A stretch of DNA of 64,000 nucleotides, taken from positions 1,178,001-1,242,000 of the forward strand of contig NZ_CP060707.1 in NCBI RefSeq assembly GCF_003048675.2, read 5' to 3'. Source of the stretch: Campylobacter concisus. Its GTDB lineage: Bacteria; Campylobacterota; Campylobacteria; Campylobacterales; Campylobacteraceae. Both the position numbers and the translations under genes were made by a program. This document shows, one piece after another, positions 8,428 to 17,931 of the stretch. The first letter of the stretch is position 1, and every line of letters starts with the position of its first letter. The notes beneath the pieces were generated by a model. That model did not search any database. It was not told the DNA's origin and worked only from the letters and a program-made list of their open reading frames with translations.

Positions 8428-9219
8428 CTATAAATTTAAACTCACACCAAATTTCAAAAGCTCTTTTGGCAGATAGTCATCGATGTTGTTGATTGTATTG
8501 TTGTCTATTTCTATTAAATTTAGATTGTATTTTTTATAAAGCTCTATCTTTTGCTCTTTTCTTTTTATATACGCCTCGTCATCTTCCAAGCCCCAAAATT
8601 CAACATAGACCTTGCCTTTTGGTATGTAAAAATCACAATATATGTTCTCTTTTATCGGCACTCTTTTTTCATAAGCGTAGGCTATGCCCTCAGCAAAAAG
8701 CCAGTTTGCGATGGCTAGCTCGGCCCTGCTTTTTACGTAGTGGCCGTCGTTAGTTCGGTATTCAGCCTTAAATTTCTCTCTAAAATCTTCTTTTTGCTCT
8801 TCTTTGGCCGTTTTTGCGGTATTTTTCATTATCTCATCTACGAAATTTTCGTTATAAACTATCCTCTCATCCCACCTAACGCTAGCCCTACCCATGCAGT
8901 AGTTTTGCATGCCACCATAGTATTTGCCAACATCTGTTACGTTGTAGCCATTGTCACATTTTTTTATAAAGCCCAAATTTAGCAAAGCCAAATTTACATC
9001 TTTTGCGTTTTTGCCAAATTTTTTTGCTATCTCTTTTGCGCTAAACGTATCAGCTATATTTCTTTGATTAAATTTTACATAAGTTTTTTGGCGCAGTTTT
9101 CGCCTGATAAATTTTGTTATCAAATTTACTAAAATGACAAATATTATAATAGGCAGCGCAAAGCTAAAAAACGCTGGCAGCATAGTGGATAGTAAATTTG
9201 CCGTATCAAAAATTTGCAT
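8428..9219 (-). CDS. Membrane-anchored protein with PD-(D/E)XK-like nuclease domain
   Basis: No established function. Three parts can be seen in the 263 residues. (1) One membrane segment at about residues 12-36 (FSFALPIIIFVILVNLI). (2) A basic, helix-turn-helix-like middle (FSAKEIAKKFGKNAKDVNLA) with a wing-like GYNVTDVGKYYGG. (3) A C-terminal part from about residue 150 resembling the PD-(D/E)XK fold: VKSRAELAIANWL as the helix with the first acid, then CDFYIP and VYVEFWG as the D and ExW core strands, and a basic helix KRKEQKIELYKKYN. It lies convergent to cytochrome c with 4 bases after that gene's terminator. Nuclease activity is inferred from the motif pattern only. Confidence 0.6.
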   Translation of the reverse strand: MQIFDTANLLSTMLPAFFSFALPIIIFVILVNLITKFIRRKLRQKTYVKFNQRNIADTFSAKEIAKKFGKNAKDVNLALLNLGFIKKCDNGYNVTDVGKYYGGMQNYCMGRASVRWDERIVYNENFVDEIMKNTAKTAKEEQKEDFREKFKAEYRTNDGHYVKSRAELAIANWLFAEGIAYAYEKRVPIKENIYCDFYIPKGKVYVEFWGLEDDEAYIKRKEQKIELYKKYNLNLIEIDNNTINNIDDYLPKELLKFGVSLNL

Positions 9220-9250
9220 TTTTATGGTGTAGTGAGAGTAAATTTAAATT

Positions 9251-9802
9251 TTAAATGATAAATTCTGGCTCAAATTTTGTCCCATTTACCCTGACAACTC
9301 TTGCTGGTATGCCAACTACGGTTGCGTTTGCTGGGACGTTTTTTAGCACGACTGAGTTTGCGCCGATCTTGGCATTTTCGCCGATCGTTATAGCCCCAAG
9401 TATCTTTGAGCCAGCGGCGATAGTCACGCCATTTTTAATGGTCGGATGGCGCTTGCCACACTCTTTGCCAGTGCCACCAAGTGTGACTTGATGATACATC
9501 ATCACATCATCCCCAACCTCAGCTGTCTCGCCGATAACCACGCCCATGCCGTGATCTATGAAAAATCTCCTACCGATCTTAGCGCCCGGGTGGATCTCGA
9601 TGCCTGTTAGAAATCTTGCTATTTGCGAGATGAGTCTAGCTAGAAAAAACCACTTTTTTTCATATAAAAAATGAGAAATTTTGTGAAATAAAACCGCATG
9701 GATGCCAGGAGTGTTTATAAGTATCGCCAAAAAGCAACAACTATGCACCGATGGGTCTTTTTCACGGACGGTTTGAACTAGCTCTTTTAGACTCTCCCAC
9801 AT
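9251..9802 (-). CDS. cysE: Serine O-acetyltransferase CysE
   Basis: Acetylates L-serine with acetyl-CoA, giving the O-acetylserine used by CysK for cysteine. The N-terminal half is helical ([18 protein letters not shown]). The C-terminal half is a left-handed beta-helix of hexapeptide repeats with the catalytic [18 protein letters not shown] and the [15 protein letters not shown] loop. At 183 residues it is the short form lacking the long N-terminal extension of the enterobacterial enzyme. It follows cysK by 4 bases, so the two consecutive enzymes are cotranscribed. Confidence 0.93.
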   Translation of the reverse strand: MWESLKELVQTVREKDPSVHSCCFLAILINTPGIHAVLFHKISHFLYEKKWFFLARLISQIARFLTGIEIHPGAKIGRRFFIDHGMGVVIGETAEVGDDVMMYHQVTLGGTGKECGKRHPTIKNGVTIAAGSKILGAITIGENAKIGANSVVLKNVPANATVVGIPARVVRVNGTKFEPEFII

Positions 9803-9806
9803 AATT

Positions 9807-10715
9807 TTACGCTCCGTAAAGCTCTGTACTTAGGTATCTCTCGCCGTTATCTGGAGCTATGAAAAGCACTTTTTTGCCAGCGCCAAGTCTTTTAGCCACT
9901 CTTTTTGCAGCCACGTAAGAAGCGCCGCCGCTTATGCCTATCATCAAACCATCGCTCTTTGCGATCGCTCTAGCTGCGTTTAGTGCGTCATCGTTGCTTA
10001 CTTTTTCTACTTCGCTAACTAGGCCCATATCCATTGTATTTGGTAAAAATCCAGCTCCGATGCCTTGAATTTTATGTGGTCCTGGGTTGCCGCCACTTAA
10101 AACCGGTGACGCCTCAGGCTCTACTGCGATGATCTTAGTGTCATAGCCTTTTTCTTTTAGAACCTTTGCCACGCCGCTTATCGTGCCACCTGTGCCAACG
10201 CCTGCTACAAAGGCATCAAGCTTGCTAAAATCAGCCACGATCTCAGCAGCTGTTGTTAGCTCGTGAGCTTGTGGGTTATACTTGTTTTCAAACTGGCTTA
10301 GCATTACGTGATTTGGCTGAGAAGCTAGCTCAGTAGCTCTTGCGATCGCTGCTTTCATACCACCAGCTGCAGGAGTTAGCTCAAGATGAGCGCCATATGC
10401 AGCAACGATCTTGCGTCTTTCGATGCTCATGCTCTCAGGCATGCAAAGGATCACTTTAAAACCAAGTGCAGCACCGCACATAGCTACGCCGATACCTGTA
10501 TTACCGCTTGTTGGCTCAACGATAGTATCACCATGTTTTAGCGTGCCATCAGCTAGCATTTTAGTGATCATATTAAACGCGATCCTATCTTTTACAGAGC
10601 CGCCTGGGTTAAAAAACTCTAATTTTACGTAAATTTCAGCCTCGTCAGCACCTGTTTTAACCTTTACGATAGGTGTATTACCGATCGTTTTTACGATGTT
10701 ATCGTAGATCATCAC
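9807..10715 (-). CDS. cysK: Cysteine synthase A (O-acetylserine sulfhydrylase)
   Basis: PLP enzyme that forms L-cysteine from O-acetylserine and sulfide. The PLP lysine sits in NPGGSVKDR near residue 42, the substrate loop is [12 protein letters not shown], and the phosphate cradle is [10 protein letters not shown]. Length is 302 residues. The ATG at 10715 is followed directly by a second ATG, with AGGAGG about 6 bases upstream, so either could serve. First gene of cysK-cysE, with an extended -10 about 25 bases before the start. Confidence 0.95.
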   Translation of the reverse strand: MMIYDNIVKTIGNTPIVKVKTGADEAEIYVKLEFFNPGGSVKDRIAFNMITKMLADGTLKHGDTIVEPTSGNTGIGVAMCGAALGFKVILCMPESMSIERRKIVAAYGAHLELTPAAGGMKAAIARATELASQPNHVMLSQFENKYNPQAHELTTAAEIVADFSKLDAFVAGVGTGGTISGVAKVLKEKGYDTKIIAVEPEASPVLSGGNPGPHKIQGIGAGFLPNTMDMGLVSEVEKVSNDDALNAARAIAKSDGLMIGISGGASYVAAKRVAKRLGAGKKVLFIAPDNGERYLSTELYGA

Positions 10716-10739
10716 TCCTCCTAAAATAAATTTCTCGTA

Positions 10740-10748
10740 AATTTAGCA
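10740..10748 (-). promoter_or_regulatory. Extended -10 element of cysK-cysE
   Basis: The minus strand reads TGCTAAATT about 25 bases before the cysK ATG, an extended -10 of the TGn type. No separate -35 is evident, as is usual for Campylobacter. Confidence 0.45.
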
Positions 10749-10805
10749 TAGAATTTAAAATAAAACATAAAAAGTCCTAATTTGCGCTAAATTTAAAATA
10801 AAAAT

Positions 10806-11474
10806 TTAGTTTTTAATGCTATCAAGCACCTCTTGTCCGCTTTGGCTTAAAATTTTGCCTTTAAAATTTTCCTTGCAAAACTCCAAAATAAGCGCATGAT
10901 AAAGCTTCAAAACCTCACTCTCGTCAAATTTCTCGCTATCAAGAAATTTATAAATTTCATCATAATCAAGCGAACTAAACCACTCAGCCGCCTCGTCGTA
11001 GCTCTCAAAAATGTAGTCAAAATATGCCATTATCCTAAGCGCATAAGCATCAACGACCATGTAAGGCTTGCCGCAGGCGTATGCCAGTATCGCGTCGCAA
11101 GTCTCAGCGCCAACGCCTTTTACACTTATAAGCCACTCGCGGCCTACGTTTTCTTTGAAATTTTCAAAGTAACCAAATTCATTTTTTATAGCTAGACAAA
11201 GCGTCTTTAGCCGTTTTGCCTTTGTGTTGTAAAAACCACTTGGCTTTATGAGTGTGGCAAGTTCGCTGTTTTCAAGCGTGCAAATGCCTTGCAGGCTATC
11301 TTTGCCTGCTTTTTTTAGATTATCTAGCGCTTTTTCTACATTTTTCCAGTTGGTATTTTGCACCAAAATAGCACCCAAAATAACCTCAAAAGTGCCCTCG
11401 CCCGGCCATTTTAGCTCGTCTAAATTTCTACTTTTGTGATTTAGCAGAGCTAAAAATAGATCAGTTGATCTCAT
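10806..11474 (-). CDS. magIII: 3-methyladenine DNA glycosylase, MagIII type
   Basis: Base-excision repair enzyme that removes alkylated adenine. It is a helix-hairpin-helix GPD protein of 222 residues. The hairpin is VKGVGAETCDAIL near residues 118-130, followed by the catalytic aspartate in MVVDAYALRI. The opening LLGA-like segment GAILVQNTNW matches MagIII, the Helicobacter pylori homologue. The C-terminus lacks the four-cysteine iron-sulfur loop of endonuclease III, which favours MagIII over Nth. Last gene of the long operon beginning at yajC; the start overlaps the DUF815 gene by 4 bases, placing it beside another repair gene, mfd. Confidence 0.85.
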   Translation of the reverse strand: MRSTDLFLALLNHKSRNLDELKWPGEGTFEVILGAILVQNTNWKNVEKALDNLKKAGKDSLQGICTLENSELATLIKPSGFYNTKAKRLKTLCLAIKNEFGYFENFKENVGREWLISVKGVGAETCDAILAYACGKPYMVVDAYALRIMAYFDYIFESYDEAAEWFSSLDYDEIYKFLDSEKFDESEVLKLYHALILEFCKENFKGKILSQSGQEVLDSIKN

Positions 11475-12235
11475 TTTAAATTTTCTTTAAATGTTAGATA
11501 AAACTGCTTTGCAGTCCTGCCACTTCTGCTAGCCCTAAGAGTGGCGAAATTTTTAGCAAGCGTGTGAAGCTCATCTTTGTCGCCAGTGTAGTCTTTAAAG
11601 TAAAAATCAACCATTTTTAGGTACTCGTCGTAGTTGCCTTGATAAAAGCTGATCCAAAGACCAAAGCGGTCTGAGAGAGAAATTTTCTCCTGAGCTGCGT
11701 CGCTGTAGTGGATTTCTCCGTCTATTAGCTCTGAGTTTTCATTTTCGCTTTTAAACTCGCTTATTAGATGTCTGCGGTTTGATGTGGCGTATAAAAGGAC
11801 GTTTTTAGGCGGCTTTTGGATAGAGCCGTCCATAATAGGCTTTAGAAATTTATACTCATTGCTGCCATTTTCAAAGCTTAGATCATCGCAGAAAATGATA
11901 AATTTAAACTCGCTCTTTCTGATCTCATCGATGATGTCGCCAAGATATTTTAGATCCTCGCAGCCGATCTCAATGATGCGAAGTCCCTCTTTATAAAATT
12001 TAGTAAAAACAGCCCTTACAAGGCTTGACTTGCCACATCCTCTCTCACCCCAAAGAAGCACGTGATTTGCCTCGCCGCCAGCTATAAAATTTCTAGTATT
12101 TTTTAGCAAAATTTCTTTTTGTTTCTCTAGCCCATAAAGTGAGTCGATATCGACAAAATCAATATCCTCAACCGGTTTTAACATCCCTTTTGTGCTCTTA
12201 TAAATCGCTGCGTACTTCATACCCCAATCTATCAT
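11471..12235 (-). CDS. DUF815-family AAA ATPase
   Basis: A cytoplasmic ATPase of 254 residues. Walker A is GERGCGKSSLV near residues 63-73, Walker B is KFIIFCDDLSFE, and the sensor/arginine region includes LLYATSNRRHL and LSDRFGLWISF. These match the DUF815 family, whose substrate is unknown. The gene overlaps mfd (4 bases) and magIII (4 bases). The neighbourhood hints at a DNA-related role, but the operon is so mixed that the context is weak evidence. Confidence 0.8.
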   Translation of the reverse strand: MIDWGMKYAAIYKSTKGMLKPVEDIDFVDIDSLYGLEKQKEILLKNTRNFIAGGEANHVLLWGERGCGKSSLVRAVFTKFYKEGLRIIEIGCEDLKYLGDIIDEIRKSEFKFIIFCDDLSFENGSNEYKFLKPIMDGSIQKPPKNVLLYATSNRRHLISEFKSENENSELIDGEIHYSDAAQEKISLSDRFGLWISFYQGNYDEYLKMVDFYFKDYTGDKDELHTLAKNFATLRASRSGRTAKQFYLTFKENLK

Positions 12236-15177
12236 TTCTTATCCTTTCTTAGATAGACCAAAATTTCAGCCAAAACATCGTCGTCGTCCTTGCTGCGTGA
12301 CTTTAGCCTGATCTTCTCGTCGTCATTTTTTGTTATTAGTATATTTTGTTCGCTGTTTGAGATCGTCTTTATGCCAGCTTTTAGGGCTAAAATTTTGATG
12401 ATGATGACGTCTAAAAACTGCTTTGTAAAGGTATCTATCTTGCCAAATCTATCCTCAAGCTCGCTTTGTATCTCATAGACCTCGCCCACCTCTTTGCACT
12501 TGCTAAGGCGTCTATAAATTTCAAGCCTTAGCCTATCTTCTCTTATAAATTCTTGATTTAAAAAGGCACTCACACTAAGTTTTAGATCGATCTTGTCAAG
12601 CTTTGCAGAGTCTTGATTAAGAAGCTTATTTATCTCATCTTCTAGCATCTTTAGATATAGCGAGTAGCCGATAGCTTCGATGTGACCGCTTTGCGCCTCG
12701 CCGATGATGTTACCCCCACCTCTTATCTCAAGGTCGTGATAGGCTAGCACCGAGCCAGCGCCCAAAAATGAGTTGCCCTCAAGTGCGACAAGTCGTTTTA
12801 GAGCGTCCTTGCTAATGGCATCTTTATCCTCAACCAAAAAGTAGCAATAAGCCTGCTTGTCGCTTCTACCCACGCGACCGCGCAGCTGGTGCAGGTCAGC
12901 CATGCCAAATTTATTAGCATTTTCTACAATTATAGTGTTTGCATTTGGCAGGTGGATGCCGCTTTCAACGATGCTGGTGCAAAGTAGTAGGTCATACTCG
13001 CCCCGCTCAAATTTCATCATCTCATCTTCAGTGACTTTCGCATTTACCTTTGAGTGAAGTATCAAAATTCTAAGCTTTGGCAAAATTTTTCTTAGATCAT
13101 TTGCCGTCTGCTCGATGTCTGCGATGTGGTTGTGGATGTAAAAGACCTGTCCGCCACGTCTTAGCTCACGCATGATCGCCTCTTTGACAACCTTTTCGTC
13201 CCACTCTCTCACGCTTGTTCTCACATCCAGCCTAGAGCTTGGCGGAGTGGCTAAAATGCTATATGTTTTTATCTTACTAAGCGCCATATTTAGGCTTCTT
13301 GGTATCGGCGTGGCGCTCATACTTAAGATGTGTGAGTTTTGAGAAATTTCTTTTAGCTGCTCTTTTTGCTTAACGCCAAATTTATGCTCTTCATCAACGA
13401 CGATAAGCCCTAAATTTTCAGCCTTTACGCCAAGAAGCGCATGCGTACCCACGCAAACTATTGGCTCACTTTCTTTTAGCGCTTTTTGCAAGCTTGATTT
13501 TTCTTTAGCACTTGAGAAGCGATCCAGCCTAAAGACCTTTATGCCAAATTTGCTAAATCTTTGGCTTAGCGTCTTGTAGTGCTGCGAGCTAAGAAGTGTC
13601 GTTGGCACGAAGAAAAATGCGCTAAAGCCTGATTTTATGCAGGTAAATATGGCATTCATCGCAACTTCAGTCTTACCAAAGCCAACATCTCCGCTAAGCA
13701 GCCTATCCATAACTTTTCCGCTTTTTAGCTCATCTTTTATATCATTCACCGCTTTTTGCTGATCACTCGTATATGAAAAGCCAGCGTCTTGGACGAAATT
13801 TAGATAAGAGATATCCTCTTTTTGTAAAATTTTGCCTGCGATTAGCTCCCTTTTTGCTGCCATCGCCACGATCTTTGAGGCGATCGCGAAGAGTTTTTCT
13901 CTAACCTTCTCTTTTATCTTGGCAAAATTTGCCTTGCCCAAGCGATCCAGCACCGCCATAGAGCCATTTTGCGCGATGTAGCGATCTATCAAATTTAGAT
14001 GTTCAACCGGCAAAAGAAGCTTGTCGTCATTTTGATAGGCGATAACCACAAATTCTTTAGTCGCACCCAAAACCTTGATCTTTTCAAGCCCCAAAAAACG
14101 GCCTATGCCATACTCTTCATGCACGACATAGTCATTTACTTTTAGCTCATCAACCACGAGGCTTGAGCGTTTAACTCGCCTTTTTTTCTCAAATTTATTT
14201 AGTGAGACTACGATCTTGTCGCTTGAGGTTAAATTTACTACAAGGGGCGAAATTTCAAGCTTTACGTTGGCAAAGCCATCAAGCTCATAGCCCTTAAAAA
14301 GCCCCTCGTTTCTTGAAAGAACGGTTATGCTTTTGCTCTTATTTAGCTCAAAAAAGTCAAAATTTAAAGTAACTTCTAGGTCTTTATAGACCTTTGGCTC
14401 AGGCAAAATTTCAATGCCTTTAAATTTATCTTCAAGCGTATCGTAAATTTCAAAATCTATCTTCTTAACCAGCTTTGAGTCAAATTCTTTTAAGTAGTCG
14501 CTAAAGCTATCTATCGCCCAAAATCCAAGAGAATTTAGATCACTCACCAAGGCATCACTTTGCATATCCTCGATCTTTTGGCTCACTTTTTCAAACTCAT
14601 CTTTGCTAAGATTTGCGATAAATGGCACGATCTCGGCTTCGCTTAGCTCATTTTTGTTGCTAATTTGCGTGGCGGTGTTGTAGTTTCTAATACTCTCCAC
14701 CTCATCGCCAAAGAGCAAAATTCTAACAGGATCATCCATATTTACGCCGTAAATGTCCACGACTTCGCCGCGTATGCTAAACTCGCCAACGCTCTCAACG
14801 ATATCGACGCACTCGTAGCCAAATCGTATGAGCAAGTCGGCAAATTCGCTTAAATTTAGATTATCTTTTAGCTTGATCGTTGAGCTTTCTAGGTTTTTTT
14901 GCGTTGGAAGTGGGTTTAAAAGCGTACTAAATGGGCTTATTATGATCTTTTTGCCATCAAATTTATAGTATTTGCTAAGCACGGATGAAATTTCAAAGAG
15001 CTCTTCGTTAAAGCTTCTTAGATCATCGCCCTTTTTAGCCCTAAAATCAGGTAATTTAAAGGCGCTAAAGCCAGCAAAACTGGCCGCATCAGCGCAGAGT
15101 GCCGCCTCTTTATCATCTTCGCAGATGAGAATTTGTGGGGCGTGTGTTAAAAGATACTCATAGACCTTTGCTTGCAT
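12232..15177 (-). CDS. mfd: Transcription-repair coupling factor Mfd
   Basis: Translocase that pushes RNA polymerase stalled at lesions off DNA and recruits UvrA. In order: a reduced UvrB-like N-terminal part (about 1-330), the CarD-like RNA-polymerase interaction domain (DYVVHEEYGIGRFLGLEKI near 345), the RecG-like helicase with Walker A LSGDVGFGKTEVAMNA and DEEH (VVDEEHKFGVKQKE), motif VI LRGRVGRSDKQAYCYFL, and the C-terminal TRCF domain. At 981 residues it is shorter than the ~1150-residue enterobacterial protein; the loss is in the N-terminal domains. Overlaps folC by 20 bases and DUF815 by 4. Confidence 0.96.
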   Translation of the reverse strand: MQAKVYEYLLTHAPQILICEDDKEAALCADAASFAGFSAFKLPDFRAKKGDDLRSFNEELFEISSVLSKYYKFDGKKIIISPFSTLLNPLPTQKNLESSTIKLKDNLNLSEFADLLIRFGYECVDIVESVGEFSIRGEVVDIYGVNMDDPVRILLFGDEVESIRNYNTATQISNKNELSEAEIVPFIANLSKDEFEKVSQKIEDMQSDALVSDLNSLGFWAIDSFSDYLKEFDSKLVKKIDFEIYDTLEDKFKGIEILPEPKVYKDLEVTLNFDFFELNKSKSITVLSRNEGLFKGYELDGFANVKLEISPLVVNLTSSDKIVVSLNKFEKKRRVKRSSLVVDELKVNDYVVHEEYGIGRFLGLEKIKVLGATKEFVVIAYQNDDKLLLPVEHLNLIDRYIAQNGSMAVLDRLGKANFAKIKEKVREKLFAIASKIVAMAAKRELIAGKILQKEDISYLNFVQDAGFSYTSDQQKAVNDIKDELKSGKVMDRLLSGDVGFGKTEVAMNAIFTCIKSGFSAFFFVPTTLLSSQHYKTLSQRFSKFGIKVFRLDRFSSAKEKSSLQKALKESEPIVCVGTHALLGVKAENLGLIVVDEEHKFGVKQKEQLKEISQNSHILSMSATPIPRSLNMALSKIKTYSILATPPSSRLDVRTSVREWDEKVVKEAIMRELRRGGQVFYIHNHIADIEQTANDLRKILPKLRILILHSKVNAKVTEDEMMKFERGEYDLLLCTSIVESGIHLPNANTIIVENANKFGMADLHQLRGRVGRSDKQAYCYFLVEDKDAISKDALKRLVALEGNSFLGAGSVLAYHDLEIRGGGNIIGEAQSGHIEAIGYSLYLKMLEDEINKLLNQDSAKLDKIDLKLSVSAFLNQEFIREDRLRLEIYRRLSKCKEVGEVYEIQSELEDRFGKIDTFTKQFLDVIIIKILALKAGIKTISNSEQNILITKNDDEKIRLKSRSKDDDDVLAEILVYLRKDKK

Positions 15178-16360
15178 AGTACTCTTTTAAAAAGGCTTCG
15201 GCCAAGTGAAACGAGCCAAATGCTAGGTAAATTTTGCCGTTTTTTGCCTCTTTTATATCGTTCATATCGCTTGGCTCAAACTCTCTATGCGAAATTTCAA
15301 GCTCGTTTAGCGCTTTGCTTATGAGCTCTCCGCCAAGCTCCCTGCCCTCGCAGTGGTAGTGATAAAGCAGCACGCCCTCAATGACTGGCTTTAGAGCTGC
15401 TAAGACTGCCTTGAAATCTTTATCCAAAAATGAGTTATAAACTAGCGTTATCTTCTTGCCGTTAAATTCATCAGAGCTAAATTTCTTAGCCACAGCCTTT
15501 GCGCCAAGCTCGTTGTGACCGACATCCACATATAAATTTGAATCGATCTTTTCACATCTGCCACGAAGCGATAAAGCGCCAAGCTTTTTGATATCTATGC
15601 TGCTATCTAAAATTTTAGCCGCGGCGTAAGCTAGAGTTAAATTTGAGCGCAAAAACTCTGGTAGATTAAATTTATCTGCATAATTTGCGATCTCGTTTAA
15701 ATTCTCTTTGGTCAAAATTTCTCTTGGAAAACTTAAAGTAGCGCCTTTTTCGCTTGCGATCTCTTTTGCGATAGCAACGCTTATATCATTCATCTCATCA
15801 TTTAAGATAGCTCTTTTGCCCATGGCTTCAAATTTGGTGCGTGAAATTTCTTCTATGCTATTTCCAAGTATCGCCGTGTGATCAAAGCCGATCGGAGTAA
15901 AGATGCTTAGCTTTTTTTCAAAGACATTTGTAGCATCTAGCACGCCACCCATGCCAGCCTCGCAGACAAAGTAGTCGCAACCCTCAAAAAGAACTGCAGA
16001 AAGCAGCGTCATATACTCAAAATAGCTCGTTTTTACCTTGTACTCATCACTCAAAAGAGCTTGCAAACGCTCGTGAGCTCTCTCTAAAATTTCATCGCTA
16101 GCGACCTCGCCATTTAGCCAAAATCGCTCATTAAATTTAAATATATGTGGGCTTGTGTAGTGCCCTACTTTTGCCCCTTTTTGGCTTAAAATTTGTGCTA
16201 AAAAACGGCCCGTGCTACCTTTGCCATTTGTGCCGATGATGTGGATTATCTTAAAAGGTTTTAGATGACCTTTGATCGTATCATAAGCCCTTATGATCCT
16301 ACCATAGTCGATCTCTTTGTAGTAAAGTGGCTTGCCGTCAAGAAATTTCGCTAGGCTCAT
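15158..16360 (-). CDS. folC: Bifunctional dihydrofolate / folylpolyglutamate synthase
   Basis: Adds glutamate to dihydropteroate and then to reduced folates. It is a Mur-ligase-fold enzyme of 400 residues. The P-loop is IGTNGKGSTGRFL near residues 42-54, followed by VGHYTSPHIFKFNERF, the folate loop. Then come CEAGMGGVLDATNV, which coordinates Mg, and a DVGHNE segment in the C-terminal domain. Start and stop overlap the neighbouring diguanylate cyclase (4 bases) and mfd (20 bases), so it depends on the yajC promoter. Confidence 0.93.
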   Translation of the reverse strand: MSLAKFLDGKPLYYKEIDYGRIIRAYDTIKGHLKPFKIIHIIGTNGKGSTGRFLAQILSQKGAKVGHYTSPHIFKFNERFWLNGEVASDEILERAHERLQALLSDEYKVKTSYFEYMTLLSAVLFEGCDYFVCEAGMGGVLDATNVFEKKLSIFTPIGFDHTAILGNSIEEISRTKFEAMGKRAILNDEMNDISVAIAKEIASEKGATLSFPREILTKENLNEIANYADKFNLPEFLRSNLTLAYAAAKILDSSIDIKKLGALSLRGRCEKIDSNLYVDVGHNELGAKAVAKKFSSDEFNGKKITLVYNSFLDKDFKAVLAALKPVIEGVLLYHYHCEGRELGGELISKALNELEISHREFEPSDMNDIKEAKNGKIYLAFGSFHLAEAFLKEYYASKGL

Positions 16361-17931
16361 TTTTCCTCGATTATCTTTGGCATTACTTGGTTTCTGCCAC
16401 CCTCTTTTGAAAGATAGAGCATCTTATCAGCGCCCTCAAGTGTCATCGTGTCGCTTAAATTTGCGCTTCTTGTCGCCACACCAGAGCTAATGGTAACTTT
16501 GATGCGCTCGTTTTTATAGATAAATTTGAAATTTTCTATCATACTTCTTAGCTTCTCGCCAAATCTCACGCCATCTTTTAGGCTCGTACTTGGTAGCAAA
16601 ATGACAAATTCTTCGCCGCCATATCTACCGACAAAATCAACCTTTCTAGCATTTTTCTTAAGCACCTGAGCCACGGCTGAAAGGATCACATCGCCAGCTT
16701 CGTGGCCGTAAGTATCGTTTATCTTTTTAAAGAAGTCGATATCAACAAAGCAGATCGAATAGTCCGTGCCATAGCGCTTATAGGCTTCTTCAATACGCTG
16801 AATTTCACTCATCAAAGCTCTTTTTGTGGCCACTTTAGTTAAAAAGTCCTCTTTACTCTCAAGCTTAGCAGCTTCAAGCTCTTTTTCTAAGCTTGTGACC
16901 CTGTTTTGAAGCTCAGAAATGGTCGCTTGCTTGCTATTCATCTCAAGGCCAAGCTCCTTGCTCTCGATCTCAAGCGCACCCGCGATCTCGATAAGCATGC
17001 TCTTTACATGATCGATGCTGTTTGCATTTAAATTTACATTTTTAAGATCATTTTTGATGCTTTGCACCTTAGCAGAGCTACTTTTTGAGCTAGCTGCGAT
17101 GTCAGAAATTCTATCGCCTATGCTTTGTAAGATGTTGTTTAATGAGCCAACCTTTTCGATGATCTCGGTTCTATCTTCTTCGATCCTGCGATCGACAAAG
17201 GTTTTTATCTTCTCTTGAAATTCTTTGCTATTTAGGCTTTGTGGATTTTGTTTTAAAACGTTTCTAATGGTGCTAAGCTCTTCGCCAAGCTCTTTTGTGA
17301 TAGAAGGCTCAAGCGCAAAATTTAAAAGCTCAACTAAAGCGTTTTCTTCACCGCTCTCATTTTTTTGAGAGAGAAATTTCTCAAGCTCAGCGCTCATAGT
17401 CTTTAGATCGTCAAAGTCTCTCACGCCGTAATATTTCAAAAAGTCCAAAAATTCAGTGTCATAAGAGCTTACAAAGTCAAACCATTTAAGGCACATCTCT
17501 TCAAGATTTTTCTCATCATATCTTCTAGCAAGTAGCTGCATGCCCTGTTCCGCTAGAGCTTTTGCGTCTTTGTTATGAAGCATAGAGATGGCTTGAAGGA
17601 TTCTTCTTGCAAAGGCGTTTAGTGACTTTAACTTTTTATCATCGACCACTTGGGTTGCGCCATTTTTAGCACCATGAGAGAGCCTAGCGGTCATAAAAGC
17701 TACAAACTCATCAACCGTTTTTATATGAAGGCTTATAGCTTGCGCTTTATAGTCATCACCAAGCCTTGAGATATATTTTTCTATCTTTTTGCTCTCTTCG
17801 GTAGTAAAGCCATATTTTTTAGAAATTTCATTATAAACTTCGGTGTAATTTTCTGGCGTTAGCATCAAATGGCGATCTTTTATCTCGCTCAAGGCTTCCT
17901 TGACTATTTGACTAACGGTTACTGCTGCCAT
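16357..17931 (-). CDS. Cytoplasmic diguanylate cyclase (GGDEF)
   Basis: Predicted to make cyclic di-GMP. The 524 residues have no membrane segment. The first ~340 residues are helical, with an opening segment LTPENYTEVYNEISKKYG found in other soluble cyclases and a coiled coil ending at about 340 (LQNRVTSLEKELEAAKLES). The GGDEF domain follows, with the active-site GGEEF at about 438-442. An RxxD inhibitory site (RKVD) lies exactly five residues before it, so product feedback is likely. There is no EAL domain. It overlaps lptE by 20 bases and folC by 4. The signal sensed by the N-terminal part is unknown. Confidence 0.9.
   Translation of the reverse strand: MAAVTVSQIVKEALSEIKDRHLMLTPENYTEVYNEISKKYGFTTEESKKIEKYISRLGDDYKAQAISLHIKTVDEFVAFMTARLSHGAKNGATQVVDDKKLKSLNAFARRILQAISMLHNKDAKALAEQGMQLLARRYDEKNLEEMCLKWFDFVSSYDTEFLDFLKYYGVRDFDDLKTMSAELEKFLSQKNESGEENALVELLNFALEPSITKELGEELSTIRNVLKQNPQSLNSKEFQEKIKTFVDRRIEEDRTEIIEKVGSLNNILQSIGDRISDIAASSKSSSAKVQSIKNDLKNVNLNANSIDHVKSMLIEIAGALEIESKELGLEMNSKQATISELQNRVTSLEKELEAAKLESKEDFLTKVATKRALMSEIQRIEEAYKRYGTDYSICFVDIDFFKKINDTYGHEAGDVILSAVAQVLKKNARKVDFVGRYGGEEFVILLPSTSLKDGVRFGEKLRSMIENFKFIYKNERIKVTISSGVATRSANLSDTMTLEGADKMLYLSKEGGRNQVMPKIIEEK

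Noticed and set aside
10787-10809. CTAAATTT...AAATTTAG inverted repeat at the end of magIII
   Set aside because: The stem is pure AT, overlaps the stop codon and lacks a clean T-tract, so it is too weak to call a terminator in this AT-rich genome.
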